From the NCBI GenBank assembly GCA_038744685.1, contig JBCDMB010000003.1, positions 124,001-188,000 on the forward strand: a stretch of DNA of 64,000 nucleotides, in the 5' to 3' direction. The notes beneath the pieces were generated by a model. It was not told the DNA's origin and did not search any database. It worked only from the letters and a program-made list of their open reading frames with translations. Made by a program: the position numbers and the translations under genes. Below, piece by piece: positions 54,147-63,867 of this stretch; the first letter of the stretch is position 1; every line of letters begins with the position of its first letter. Source of the stretch: Verrucomicrobiota bacterium. GTDB lineage: Bacteria > Verrucomicrobiota > Verrucomicrobiia > Opitutales > Puniceicoccaceae.

Positions 54147-54787
54147 GACTGGCGGCCTGAAAGAAAGCGGAAAAGATCAACTGCGGACTCTGCCAGATTG
54201 GCATCGGCGAGCTCAAAGAAAAGCCTCGTGGACTTTTCGACATAGGCATCCGTTCGCTCAAAACCTTTCGACTTGTCCTCAAGGGCAAACTTAATGATCG
54301 AGCGAAAGTGCGCGTAAAGGAGATTTGCTACGATCGTTTTTGCGTTAATCCGCTTCGCAATCGCACCGTCACGATTCTCCTGCGCGACCTCATTCGCCCA
54401 CTCCATGAAGGATCTCCGAAATCCCTGTAGAAAAAGCGGATCCCGCGAGGGATACTCCCTTGGAAACCGCGCCAGATACCAAGACCTCTGTCCCATAATC
54501 GCCTCCAAAAAAGTGTAGAAGAAAGCGAGGGACTTTTGGTGAGGTGAGTAGTCAGCATAATCCTTGTCACCGTTCAAAGTATCACGCACAAATCGGATCC
54601 GCTCTGCCCAAATTTCGGACTCGAGCGCCTCAAGCGAAGAGAACTCCTTAAAAAACTCCGACTCTTCGATGCCAATTTTTGAACAAAAAGCGTAGACCGA
54701 AGCTGGCGGTTCCCCTTCTTCAAGAACGTGGATACGATAGGCCTCGATCCACCCCTCAACCGGACTGACATTTTCCTCGCTCATCAT
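54143..54787 (-). CDS. TetR-family-like regulator coupled to aarF
   Basis: This 214-residue all-helical protein resembles TetR regulators of the type found beside aarF in Bacteroidetes and Verrucomicrobia. The N-terminal helix-turn-helix (about 12-55, with PASVYAFCSKIGIEESEFFKEFSSLEALESEIW) is more divergent than usual, and the C-terminal ligand-binding half is large. A function as repressor of the aarF unit is inferred. Two adjacent ATGs at 54787 and 54784 are possible. It overlaps aarF by 4 nt. Confidence 0.75.
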   Translation of the reverse strand: MMSEENVSPVEGWIEAYRIHVLEEGEPPASVYAFCSKIGIEESEFFKEFSSLEALESEIWAERIRFVRDTLNGDKDYADYSPHQKSLAFFYTFLEAIMGQRSWYLARFPREYPSRDPLFLQGFRRSFMEWANEVAQENRDGAIAKRINAKTIVANLLYAHFRSIIKFALEDKSKGFERTDAYVEKSTRLFFELADANLAESAVDLFRFLSGRQS

Positions 54788-54971
54788 TGAACCAAAGAAC
54801 CAAAAACCCAATTACTCAAATGTTGGGGTGGGTTTGGGTCCAAAGATAGCGAACCTTACCTCCCAACTCGAAACCTCCAAAGTTAAGAAAAGAGATTGTT
54901 CAAAGTTCAGCGTTGGAAGTTTCAAGTTGAACGTTCGCGATCTCTTCGCCCACCAAATGTGGGCTCCTTCG

Positions 54972-56204
54972 CTAGAAGGAATCCTCTACTTCCACCACTA
55001 CCTCCTTCAACCGATCCAGAAGCTCTTGCCGCCGATCCAGTTCCGAACTCATCCAACCAAACCGTTCGTCACGAAAGAGGAACTGCGCCGTTTTCAACGA
55101 CTCCTCACAAACCCCCAGAGCATCTTCCAGTGTATCAACGAGACGTCCAGATACTCTCTTCATTTTGCTTCTGTAAGGCATTCCCGAGTAATTGAGGGCC
55201 GAGAACTTTGCTACGTCCTTATTGTGATCCTCAGCCACTTCTGCGAGCTCTTTCGAATCAATCGTCCCCACCATTACCCGAGTGAACGGGTCCCCGAGAA
55301 TCTGACTTGTGAGTGCGACACCCTCGTCAAACACTGCGGTTGAATTATTGAACACCTTGTAAGTTTCCACGAATTCGTCGCGGGATACCTTGCGGAAGTC
55401 GATCTCCCGATCAAGGCGAAGCGCAAAGCGGCGAGGCTTTTCGTAACGGGTGTCTTCCATGGTGGCATCAGAGGAGTACTCTCCAAACTTGACGAAAGCG
55501 GACACCCCAATGGCCTCGCCTTCTTCATTCAAGACCGGCCCTCCGGAGTTTCCAGAAACGATCTCTGACGAGACCTCGATCGTCAGCGGAGAAATTCCCA
55601 GAATTTCACCATCGTCCCGTGTGATTACTCCCGTCCCCTGGCTGTTTCCAAAAACCCGGATCGCGTCACCCGTTTTACCGCTCTCCGCTAATTTTAGACC
55701 GCGTTCTACAGTCGTCACAAACCGAGCCAAATCACGGTCGACCGCGAGCTCCAGATCACCCAGCGGTACTTGTTCCCCATTGATATCGAAAGCATTCAAA
55801 TTTACGGCATCACCAATCACATGCTGGTTGGTGTAGACCCAGACTCGACCCATTTCCTGCACCAGAAACCCACTTCCGCGCCCAGTGGGTGTCTCTAAGA
55901 CGAGCACAGCATTGTCTGGCTCTGGAACCATAATTTCAGGCGGTACCCACAGCCGCATCCGTTCGCGGTCTTCCTCGATGAAACGGTCCAAAGGAATCAA
56001 AAACTCACGCCCGTCTTTCCTTTCTATTCGAACGCTGTCGCCATCTCGAAAAACGATACGACCCTCAAGGACACGGCCGTCAATTGATGTCCACTCTTGA
56101 AAGACACCCTCCTCGCCAAGTGAGTAGGAATAAGAGGTGAGGACAAACACAAGGGGTACGAGCCAGTGTTTCAGGCTTCCGATAAACCTCAGTTGTTCCG
56201 TCAC
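54972..56204 (-). CDS. exported trypsin-like serine protease with N-terminal SHD1-like domain
   Basis: This 410-residue protein has a hydrophobic signal segment (about 13-29) and an SHD1-like region (34-80: FQEWTSIDGRVLEGRIVFRDGDSVRIERKDGREFLIPLDRFIEED). A trypsin-type domain (about 95-300) follows, with the full triad His128 (TNQHVI), Asp158 (DRDLARF) and Ser220 (SGNSGGPV). No PDZ domain follows, unlike HtrA/DegP. The C-terminal 110 residues are helical with an acidic tail. It should act outside the cytoplasm in protein quality control or processing. The start is a GTG at 56204. Substrates are unknown. Confidence 0.88.
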   Translation of the reverse strand: MTEQLRFIGSLKHWLVPLVFVLTSYSYSLGEEGVFQEWTSIDGRVLEGRIVFRDGDSVRIERKDGREFLIPLDRFIEEDRERMRLWVPPEIMVPEPDNAVLVLETPTGRGSGFLVQEMGRVWVYTNQHVIGDAVNLNAFDINGEQVPLGDLELAVDRDLARFVTTVERGLKLAESGKTGDAIRVFGNSQGTGVITRDDGEILGISPLTIEVSSEIVSGNSGGPVLNEEGEAIGVSAFVKFGEYSSDATMEDTRYEKPRRFALRLDREIDFRKVSRDEFVETYKVFNNSTAVFDEGVALTSQILGDPFTRVMVGTIDSKELAEVAEDHNKDVAKFSALNYSGMPYRSKMKRVSGRLVDTLEDALGVCEESLKTAQFLFRDERFGWMSSELDRRQELLDRLKEVVVEVEDSF

Positions 56205-56431
56205 GCTCGAAAGACTAGGTAGGATTCCCTCCGCCGCAAGACTGAAGGAAAACTACTTGCCCAAGAGAGAGTATTCTTTCGGCCAAAACCTGTTTTTCAC
56301 AGCATTTCCTCCATTTTGTGACATTTAAGACACACATTTGATTGAGGATTGCCCGTTCGGATTTCGACCGCTTCGATCCGCTCAGCTAGCCCAAATCTCG
56401 GCAAGCGAAACAAAACAAATAAACCCAGAAC

Positions 56432-57631
56432 ATGAAAAACAAAACGAAGATCCTCGGTATTCTAACCGCAGGTGCGTTATTAGGAGCTTCCTCAAGTGCA
56501 TTTGCGGACGAGCAGCTTCTCGATGTGTTGGTCTCCAACGGGTTCATTACCGAAGCTCAGGCGGAAAGCATGAAAGGTTCATCCGACAAAGATGCCGTTT
56601 ATGTAACTCCCAAACGCTCGGATGTGAAAAAGTTGGCCATCCGCGGACGCGCTCAGTGGCAATTTGGCTACGTCTCACCCGATTCTGATATCGAAGGCGC
56701 GCCCACAAACGACTACAGCACTTTTGAGATCCGCCGCCTCCGTATCGGCACCCAAGGTGCACTCTTCCAAAACTTGTCGTTCGACATTCGCGCAAACGTC
56801 CTTCCGGAAGGAGCGGATCTCGATACCGCTGAACTGGTCTATACCGGCCTTGAAGGAATCGATATTGGCGTTGGAAAGACAAAACCAGCAATCGGTATGG
56901 AAGAGTCAACTTCGTCGACAGATATCCTCACGGTTGAACGTTCTTACCCGGCGAACTTTTTCGCAGTCGATAAGAATGTGGGGATCTGGGCAGAGGGAGA
57001 TGCCGGCCCGGTTGGGCTGAACGTCGGAATCTTCAACGGGGAAAACGAGAACGAAAACGCTCTAGATTCGGACAATGACTCTCACTTCCTTTACATCCTA
57101 CGCGCAGGATTTGATGCCGGTGACTATCTTCCTGACGATATGGAAGGCGGAATCTTCTTCGAAACCGTCCAGAACCAAGACAACGACAGCGAAGAGGCTT
57201 ATCAGTTTGAGCAAGCTTACTCAATCGGTGCTGAAATTGAGGTTGGTCCTTTCGGTTTGATGGGTAACTACCTTTGGGGAACTCTCACTGAGGACGACAA
57301 TGACGTATTCGGATTCGTTGTCATGCCTTGGTTCTACGTGACCGAAAAGTTACAGCTGGTTGCACAGTACAACTATCTTGAGTCCGACGAGGGCAACGCC
57401 ATCGGCGTTCAGTCGCGCTACATTGGACGGGCTGCGATTGACGACCAGAGCGATGTAGACGCTGACGAAGGGAATGAGTGGCAGGCTGTATACCTTGGTG
57501 CGAATTATTATATTGCCGGAAACAACTTGAAGCTTATGGGCGGTGTTGAGTGGGCAGAACTCACCAACACTGACGACGTGACCGCTGTCGAAGCGATTAC
57601 CGTTTACGGTGCGCTGCGGATGCGCTTCTAA
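56432..57631 (+). CDS. outer-membrane porin, OprO/OprP-like
   Basis: This 399-residue protein has a signal peptide (GILTAGALLGASSSAFA, cleavage near residue 25) and a beta-barrel ending in the aromatic C-terminal YGALRMRF. The start of the mature part, LLDVLVSNGFITEAQAESMKG, is a short helix as seen in phosphate-selective porins. IRGRAQWQFGYVSPD and FEIRRLRIGTQGALFQNLSFDIRANV fit the OprO/P barrel pattern. It lets small anions or other solutes across the outer membrane; selectivity is inferred from family only. A strong terminator follows at 57669. Confidence 0.87.
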   Translation: MKNKTKILGILTAGALLGASSSAFADEQLLDVLVSNGFITEAQAESMKGSSDKDAVYVTPKRSDVKKLAIRGRAQWQFGYVSPDSDIEGAPTNDYSTFEIRRLRIGTQGALFQNLSFDIRANVLPEGADLDTAELVYTGLEGIDIGVGKTKPAIGMEESTSSTDILTVERSYPANFFAVDKNVGIWAEGDAGPVGLNVGIFNGENENENALDSDNDSHFLYILRAGFDAGDYLPDDMEGGIFFETVQNQDNDSEEAYQFEQAYSIGAEIEVGPFGLMGNYLWGTLTEDDNDVFGFVVMPWFYVTEKLQLVAQYNYLESDEGNAIGVQSRYIGRAAIDDQSDVDADEGNEWQAVYLGANYYIAGNNLKLMGGVEWAELTNTDDVTAVEAITVYGALRMRF

Positions 57632-57668
57632 AGAGATTCAATTCTGCCGATCAGTTGGATAAACCCAC

Positions 57669-57702
57669 GGCGGGCCGGTGAAAGCCGGTCCGCCTTTTTC
57701 TT
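57669..57702 (+). terminator. Rho-independent terminator of the porin gene
   Basis: GGCGGGCCGG and CCGGTCCGCC pair with one mismatch around a TGAAAG loop, followed by a T tract. It starts 38 nt after the stop codon. Confidence 0.92.
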
Positions 57703-57748
57703 AAAAAGATCGAACAAAGCACGTTGCGATGGCTCTGAGTCCGTTTCC

Positions 57749-57767
57749 AGGGCACTTCGACCCAACC
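57749..57767. repeat. possible degenerate end of family C
   Basis: AGGGCACTTCGA is shared with the family C ends; the next bases diverge. Short enough to be chance. Confidence 0.3.
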
Positions 57768-57789
57768 CATTGTTATCCCGAATTCAGGA

Positions 57790-59247
57790 TTACTTCTTTG
57801 CTTCAACTGCCCACTGATAGACGTTTTCGTAGTCTTTGGCAGAGCTTGCCCACGAAGCATCCCGCTTCATCCCATTCTCCTGCAGGGTTTTAATTTCCTC
57901 AGGGGCGTGTTTCCAAAGAGTGGTAGCTTCCAGAATCTTTTCGAGCAACGGTCGAGGATGGGGATCGTCGAAGAGAAAGCCGGTCGCTCCATCCGTTCGA
58001 TAGGGAACTACCGTATCCGCAAGGCCTCCAGTCCTTCGAACGACTGGTATCGTTCCATATCGCATCGCATACTGCTGCCCAAGTCCGCAGGGCTCAAATC
58101 GGCTTGGCATGATAAAGAAATCGCTCCCAGCGATGATTTCGTGAGCAAGTGCCTCATCGAATCCAATCGTTGCAGAGATCAGACCCGGGTGGCGTGAGGC
58201 TGCTTCCTGAAAACAGCGTTCCTCCCATGCTTCTCCCGAACCTAGGATCGCCAGTTGCATTCTTCCTTGATCGACCATCCGCTCCACTACAGAGGCCAAG
58301 AGATCAAGACCTTTTTGATGGAACAGGCGGGAGACCACGCCGAACAAAGGGATGTCGTCCCTGAGCTCGAGTCCCAATCGCCTTTGGAGCAACGCTTTCA
58401 AACGGCGTTTGCCAGTAAGATCTTCAAAAGAAAAGTAGTGATCTTTGAGAAATGGGTCCACCTCAGGGTTCCAAACTTCGGTATCTATCCCATTGAGGAC
58501 ACCGATTAAATCACCTCCCTTAAACCGGAGGACGGAATCCAGTCCAAATCCTCCTTCGGGTGATCGGATTTCCTCCGCATAAGTCGGACTTACCGTCGTG
58601 ATTTTGGTCGCGTGATAAAGCCCACCTTTCATCCAGTTCATCCCACCATAGGATTCGAGCCCATCCTCCCTAAATACAGACTCAGGGAGCCCAGTGTAGG
58701 GAAACACCGAGTAAGGAAAATGGCCTTGGTGCTCAAGGCTATGTATCGTCAATACGGAGGCAGTCCTTGCCAACGGAATCCCCCGATAAAGTGTGTTGAG
58801 ATAAACCGGGACGAGGCAGGTAGTCCAATCGTGGCAATGCACCACGTCCGGGATCCACCCGAGAAACGAACAAATCTCCAACGAGGCCCTTGCGAAGAAC
58901 GCGAACCTCTCGCCGTTATCCTCATGAGCACCCCAGGGACCGTGGTAAACTTCTCCCCTCGCAAAGAACTGCTCGTACTCGATGAAGTAGAGCGGCACTT
59001 GCCCCCGATCATCCAGAAAGGTCTCCCAAACTGCTGCATAGTGGGTTTCGAAGCCACTCGGAACAAAGAGTATCCCATCCCTCCTGTTCCAACTTGACTC
59101 TACCGATAGGCCTCCATGGCGAGGACAAACGACCCTTACATCGTGACCCAAAGCGGCCAACGCCTTTGGAAGTGCACCCACAACGTCAGCCAGACCACCC
59201 TCTTTAATAAAAGGGCTGACCTCCGGAGAGATCATTAGGATTCTCAT
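57790..59247 (-). CDS. glgA: glycogen/starch synthase (ADP-glucose type)
   Basis: This 485-residue GT5 enzyme has the N-terminal ADP-glucose motif KEGGLADVVGALPKAL (15-30, KxGGL) and the C-terminal catalytic block SRFEPCGLGQQYAMRYGTIPVVRRTGGLADTV. The middle contains FHCHDWTT-like VVHCHDWTTCLVPVY and GVLNGIDTEVWNP. It elongates alpha-1,4-glucan. The stop of the upstream exosortase gene lies 2 nt before its ATG (59247), so the two are co-transcribed. No other glycogen gene is in the window. Confidence 0.97.
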   Translation of the reverse strand: MRILMISPEVSPFIKEGGLADVVGALPKALAALGHDVRVVCPRHGGLSVESSWNRRDGILFVPSGFETHYAAVWETFLDDRGQVPLYFIEYEQFFARGEVYHGPWGAHEDNGERFAFFARASLEICSFLGWIPDVVHCHDWTTCLVPVYLNTLYRGIPLARTASVLTIHSLEHQGHFPYSVFPYTGLPESVFREDGLESYGGMNWMKGGLYHATKITTVSPTYAEEIRSPEGGFGLDSVLRFKGGDLIGVLNGIDTEVWNPEVDPFLKDHYFSFEDLTGKRRLKALLQRRLGLELRDDIPLFGVVSRLFHQKGLDLLASVVERMVDQGRMQLAILGSGEAWEERCFQEAASRHPGLISATIGFDEALAHEIIAGSDFFIMPSRFEPCGLGQQYAMRYGTIPVVRRTGGLADTVVPYRTDGATGFLFDDPHPRPLLEKILEATTLWKHAPEEIKTLQENGMKRDASWASSAKDYENVYQWAVEAKK

Positions 59248-59249
59248 GC

Positions 59250-60302
59250 TTACGTTTTAGGCTGCTCCGAGGAAGTGGGATCCTTTCCATCGTCAGGATC
59301 ATCTTCCGTAAACGTTTCGAGGTTCAACCTCAGGTTGAAAAGCGGAAGAAGGATCAAGAGACCGACACAGGTAAAGCCTAGAACTGCATAGCCTGTCACA
59401 TCATGGACCGTTCCTGCAATCGCGTCGGAACCGTACAAATGTGCCCAAGTAGTGAGAAAGAGGCTGCGGAAAATGTTCATGATGAACGCGAACAACATCG
59501 CACAGGCGACCAACAGAATTTTCTTCCACCACTTATTCAGAAAGACCGCAGCGAGGAACGACCCTGCAAACAAGCACGCCATCAAAGAACGAATACCGGA
59601 ACAGGCTTCTTCTACACCAACCCGCCCTTTTTCGAGTATCAGCACATTTCCCTGACGTTCTAATGGAATGCCGAGTATATCGAAGGTGTTGAACACTATA
59701 ATTGTCACCTTATTCAAAAGGAAAAGGCTCACCCGGCGTTCCGCAAAATCAAACATGGGGATCGAGAGTGCCCATATCAAGGCAGGGAATACGAAGAGGC
59801 CGGCAAAAAGGAAACGCTGCTTGGCCGAGACTGTCGTTCCCGGCTCGCGGTTCAGCCAACCTGCTCCGACAAAAGCGATTGAAAGACAGGTCGCGGCAAA
59901 ACCATAGGCGAGAGCTTGTCCTCCGGGGACCAGAGGATTATTTGCAATCGCCTGAAGGAATCCACCGAGAAAAAATAGACCCAGCCCTGCAAAAGCAGTG
60001 CACCACGCCAAGAAAACCAAAATGACCGATATCGGTGCTTCTTTGCTTGGAACTGGAGAACAAACCTCACCATTCCACTCCCGTTTAAGGAGAAAAGCGC
60101 GGATCCTCGGCCACCTTTCATACACCACGTAACCAACGAAAAAAGGAACAATGAACCCAAAACTGTAGTCTTCCCGATCGGCCCACCATTTGAACTGGTC
60201 AAAAACCAGGTAGACTGCCATCGCGATCAAAAGAACCCCCGTGCTGCGCAGATAAAGCGGAAGCAGCGATAGAGAACGATCAGGAGTATTTAAAGCTTTC
60301 AT
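59250..60302 (-). CDS. exosortase/archaeosortase family protein
   Basis: This 350-residue membrane protein has about 8 hydrophobic segments. The family catalytic residues are clear: Cys234 in EEACSGIRSLMACLFAG, Arg279 in MNIFRSLFLT and His300 in TVHDVTGYAVLG. Exosortases cut the PEP-CTERM signal and couple the product to the envelope or to exopolysaccharide. A likely client is the PEP-CTERM protein at 38988. It is followed directly by glgA. The ATG at 60302 is clear. It lacks the EpsI domain found in some exosortases. Confidence 0.94.
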   Translation of the reverse strand: MKALNTPDRSLSLLPLYLRSTGVLLIAMAVYLVFDQFKWWADREDYSFGFIVPFFVGYVVYERWPRIRAFLLKREWNGEVCSPVPSKEAPISVILVFLAWCTAFAGLGLFFLGGFLQAIANNPLVPGGQALAYGFAATCLSIAFVGAGWLNREPGTTVSAKQRFLFAGLFVFPALIWALSIPMFDFAERRVSLFLLNKVTIIVFNTFDILGIPLERQGNVLILEKGRVGVEEACSGIRSLMACLFAGSFLAAVFLNKWWKKILLVACAMLFAFIMNIFRSLFLTTWAHLYGSDAIAGTVHDVTGYAVLGFTCVGLLILLPLFNLRLNLETFTEDDPDDGKDPTSSEQPKT

Positions 60303-60412
60303 TGGAAAAACCGTAAACGATCAAAATCCTGACAAATCGCGTCGAAGACAAGACCGGAACCAGTCGGATTTTCGTTATCGATATTAAAGTCGGGCTTTAA
60401 AAAGAAACCTCT

Positions 60413-60525
60413 GGGTAGGGCGTAGTCCCGCGGACGCGGGACAAGCCGGGCGACTCGAAAACAAATCCCCGTTTCTGGTTCAACCATCGCGGCTTGTCCC
60501 GATGAATCGGGACTACGCCCTTCCC
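60413..60525. repeat. dispersed repeat family B, copy 3 (large inverted repeat)
   Basis: Left arm: GGGTAGGGCG, TAGTCCCG and GACAAGCCGGG; right arm is its inverted copy ending GGGACTACGCCCTTCCC. Each arm contains a GTCCCG...CGGGAC hairpin. The arms pair over about 38 nt with a few differences. It resembles a complete REPIN or MITE of family B. It lies in the divergent region between the exosortase and the methyltransferase. Confidence 0.8.
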
Positions 60526-60590
60526 AAACGCGACAAAACAAAAAGCTAGCCATTGAATGACCAAGAGTATCGACTCGTCTACTGAAGATT

Positions 60591-61364
60591 ATGGTTCGCT
60601 ACATCATTCCTCACTCATTACCGGGAGAGCGGGAAAGGCTGGAAATGTTTGCTTCCATGCTCGATACGAACCTCTTCTTTCGACTGGGAGAGATCGGCGT
60701 AAAGCCCGGATGGAAATGTCTTGAAGCCGGGGCCGGCATTGGAACCGTCTCACAATGGCTTTCCGAGCAGGTTGGGCCGAAAGGCGAGGTCACGGTCTCT
60801 GATCTCGACACCAAATTCATCAATGAACTCGCTGGAGGGAATCTCAAGGTGCGCCAGCTTGACCTGCAGACTGATTTCCTCGGAGAGGGTTACGACCTGA
60901 TCGTGACTAGGAATTGCCTTCATCACCTTCCGATGCGCTACGATATCATCTCGCGGATGGCAGAAGCCCTGAATCCGGGCGGATGGCTCGTCCTCGAAGA
61001 ACCGGACTTTTATCCAGTCCACACTACGCTAAATTCGGCGGTCCAATCGTTCTGGACTGGGTTTCTCGAATGGTCTGAGAATCGAAGCGTCGACTACAAA
61101 ATCGGGCGTCGGTTAGGTCCGTGGTTGAGCGAGCAGGGATTGGTCGATATTTCCGTCAATGGAGACACCAAAACCTTTCAGGGCGGCTCCGATCTCTCCA
61201 AGTTCTGGATTCAGACCTACACCGAGCTGAAATCCCAACTTCTATCAACAGGGTTTTTGTCCGAAGAGGTCTTCGACGCTGCCATGGCACATTTCTCCGA
61301 CCCAAAAGCCTGGGTGACCCAGTGCAGCTTTGTGATTGGAGCAGGAAAGAAGCGGTCTTCCTAA
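60591..61364 (+). CDS. class I SAM-dependent methyltransferase
   Basis: This 257-residue protein has motif I CLEAGAGIGTVSQWLSEQVG (about 43-62), motif II VSDLD, LRQLDLQTDFLGEGYDLIVTRNCLHHLP and LNPGGWLVLEEPDF. The pattern is close to ubiE/COQ5-type and other small-molecule methyltransferases, but the substrate is not evident. The start is the ATG at 60591. The convergent clpC gene ends 16 nt away. Confidence 0.87.
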   Translation: MVRYIIPHSLPGERERLEMFASMLDTNLFFRLGEIGVKPGWKCLEAGAGIGTVSQWLSEQVGPKGEVTVSDLDTKFINELAGGNLKVRQLDLQTDFLGEGYDLIVTRNCLHHLPMRYDIISRMAEALNPGGWLVLEEPDFYPVHTTLNSAVQSFWTGFLEWSENRSVDYKIGRRLGPWLSEQGLVDISVNGDTKTFQGGSDLSKFWIQTYTELKSQLLSTGFLSEEVFDAAMAHFSDPKAWVTQCSFVIGAGKKRSS

Positions 61365-61380
61365 ATTCTTTGCTTACCGC

Positions 61381-63867
61381 TTACACCGAAGACGACGTCT
61401 CCTGACGGAAAGTAAGCTCCTTCTCGTCGGGATCCACATCGATCTGGATCGGTTCTCCGGTTTTGATCGAGCCAGCGAGAATAGACTCAGCGAGGCCGTC
61501 CTCAATATGGCGCTCGATTGCACGCCGAAGCGGTCGGGCCCCGTATTTCTCATCGTAGCCCTCCTCGAGTAGGAAGTCTTTCGCTGCGTCAGAGAGCTCA
61601 AAGGTAATCCCCCGGTCAGCCAACCGCTTCGATACCGCTCCGAGCTCTAGATCTACGATCGCCCTCATGTGCGCTCGATCCAAAGGCTGAAAGATGATCA
61701 GCTCATTCAAACGGTTCAAAAACTCGGGCTTAAACAACCGTTTCGTTTCATCAAGAATCCGGTCGCGTGCCTTTTCGAAGTCTGCAGTTGTGTCCTCCGA
61801 ACCAAAACCCATTGAAGAGTTCTTCTGGAGAATCTCCGCACCCACGTTTGAGGTCATAATCAAAATCGTGTTTCTGAAGTCGACCTTTCGGCCAAGGCTA
61901 TCTGTGAGTCGACCCTCTTCCAAGACCTGCAACAGAAGCTGGACCACATCCGGGTGCGCTTTTTCGATTTCGTCTAGTAGAATCACTGAATAGGGACGAC
62001 GGCGGATCGCCTCGGTAAGCTGCCCTCCTTCTTCATAACCGACGTAACCCGGAGGAGACCCGATCAACCGTGAAACAGAGAACTTCTCCATATATTCCGA
62101 CATATCCACTTGGATGATCGCATCCGAGCTTCCAAACATGGATTCCGCAAGAGTCTTAGCGAGGTGAGTCTTTCCCACACCCGTCGGCCCGAGGAACATA
62201 AACGAGCCTATTGGGCGGCGAGGATCCTTAAGGTCTGCACGAGAACGTCTCAACGCCCGCGAGATCGCAACGGTGGCAGGGTCCTGACCGATCACCTGCT
62301 CCTGTAGGTCTTTCTCCAAATGAAGAAGTTTCGCACTGTCCTTCTCCTCCATCCGAGTGAGAGGGATCCCCGTCCAATCCGAAACGACGTGAAGGATGTC
62401 ATCCTCTCCAACGGTAATCTGCTGCTCCTCCCGGCTCTTTTTCCACTCTTCAAGCTTCTCCTCACGTTCCTTGCGGAGGCGCTTTTCTTCATCGCGAAAA
62501 CGAGCTGCGTCCTCAAAGTTTTGTGCACTAATGGCCTCTTCCTTCCGGGTGCACACTCCTTCGATCCGGTCTGAGAATTCTTCGATTTCCGGAGGTCTTT
62601 TCAATGAGTTGATCCGTGCCCTCGCCCCGGACTCGTCAATCACGTCGATTGCCTTGTCTGGCAGAAACCGTCCAGTGATGTATCGGTCTGAAAGCTTGGT
62701 CGCTGTTTCGATCGCCTCATCTGTGAACTCGACCTTATGGTGCTCCTCGTACTTGACCCGGATCCCCTTCAGAATCTCGATGGAATCCTCAAGCGAAGGT
62801 GGGTCGACCTTTACCGACTGAAAGCGCCGATCAAGGGCACTGTCTTTCTCGATGTGTTTCCGGTACTCGGCAAGGGTGGTTGCACCAATGCACTGAAGCT
62901 CTCCACGGCTCAGTGCTGGCTTAAAGATGTTCGATGCATCCATAGCCCCTTCAGCGGCACCGGCGCCGACTATTGTGTGGAGCTCGTCAATAAACAGAAT
63001 GATGTTACCGCATTTCCGGATCTCGTCCATCACTGCCTTGATCCGTTCTTCAAACTGGCCGCGGTATTTTGTCCCGGCTACCATCAGAGCAAGATCGAGG
63101 GTGATCACCTTCTTATCGAGGATGATCTCGGGTACTACGCCTGAGGAGATCTCCTGTGCCAAGCCCTCTACAATCGCGGTCTTCCCAACACCGGCTTCAC
63201 CAATCAAAACCGGATTGTTTTTCGTCCTGCGGCACAGAATCTGAATGACCCGTCGGATTTCCTTTTCCCGACCTATGACGGGGTCGAGCTCTCCTTTTTT
63301 CGCCATCTCGGTCAGGTCTCGTCCAAAAGACTTCAGCGCTGGGGTTTTTACCTCCTTGCGGTCTTCCTGCGGGTTGCTTCCGACACCTGCCGGTTCGCCT
63401 CCAGCCTCTGGGTTGTCACTAAAGTTGGGGTCCAATTCGATCAGAATCTCATTCCGGCAGCGCTCAATATCCACGTCGAGTGATCTGAGAACCCGCGCGG
63501 CGACTCCGTCCCCTTCTCGCAGCAGTCCAAGCAAAATGTGCTCGGTTCCAACGTAACTGTGGTTGAGAGCCTTTGCCTCTTTGTTCGCAAGGGCTAGAAC
63601 CTGCTTTACCCTCGGGGTATACGGAATGTTGCCGGTCGGTTTCGTCTCAGGACCTGTCCCCACTTGCTTCTCCACCGCACTGCGGACCGTGTCTAGACTC
63701 AAACCGAGCTTCTGCAGAACGTTCACCGCAACACCCTGTCCCAAATTGATCAGCCCAAGCAAAAGATGTTCCGTCCCCACATAGGTGTGGTGAAAACGAT
63801 CTGCTTCCTTCCGCGCCAAAGCCAAAACCTGCTGCGCTCGAGGAGTGAAATTATTCATTGGCTCCAT
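61381..63867 (-). CDS. clpC: ATP-dependent Clp protease ATP-binding subunit ClpC
   Basis: This 828-residue AAA+ unfoldase has two Clp N-terminal repeats (about 1-145), AAA module 1 with Walker A GEAGVGKT (about 223), a UVR-like middle domain (about 425-460) and AAA module 2 with Walker A GPTGVGKT (about 560), and a C-terminal SspB-like sensor region. It unfolds proteins for the ClpP peptidase. The gene starts with [25 protein letters not shown], typical of ClpC; a second ATG nine bases on (63858) also works. No mcsA, mcsB or ctsR gene is adjacent. Confidence 0.97.
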   Translation of the reverse strand: MEPMNNFTPRAQQVLALARKEADRFHHTYVGTEHLLLGLINLGQGVAVNVLQKLGLSLDTVRSAVEKQVGTGPETKPTGNIPYTPRVKQVLALANKEAKALNHSYVGTEHILLGLLREGDGVAARVLRSLDVDIERCRNEILIELDPNFSDNPEAGGEPAGVGSNPQEDRKEVKTPALKSFGRDLTEMAKKGELDPVIGREKEIRRVIQILCRRTKNNPVLIGEAGVGKTAIVEGLAQEISSGVVPEIILDKKVITLDLALMVAGTKYRGQFEERIKAVMDEIRKCGNIILFIDELHTIVGAGAAEGAMDASNIFKPALSRGELQCIGATTLAEYRKHIEKDSALDRRFQSVKVDPPSLEDSIEILKGIRVKYEEHHKVEFTDEAIETATKLSDRYITGRFLPDKAIDVIDESGARARINSLKRPPEIEEFSDRIEGVCTRKEEAISAQNFEDAARFRDEEKRLRKEREEKLEEWKKSREEQQITVGEDDILHVVSDWTGIPLTRMEEKDSAKLLHLEKDLQEQVIGQDPATVAISRALRRSRADLKDPRRPIGSFMFLGPTGVGKTHLAKTLAESMFGSSDAIIQVDMSEYMEKFSVSRLIGSPPGYVGYEEGGQLTEAIRRRPYSVILLDEIEKAHPDVVQLLLQVLEEGRLTDSLGRKVDFRNTILIMTSNVGAEILQKNSSMGFGSEDTTADFEKARDRILDETKRLFKPEFLNRLNELIIFQPLDRAHMRAIVDLELGAVSKRLADRGITFELSDAAKDFLLEEGYDEKYGARPLRRAIERHIEDGLAESILAGSIKTGEPIQIDVDPDEKELTFRQETSSSV

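Noticed and set aside
54893-54932. A/T-rich repeat-like stretch resembling 45440-45500
   Set aside because: Only loosely similar phrases (GTTGGAAGTTT, AGTTCAA); not enough identity to call a repeat.
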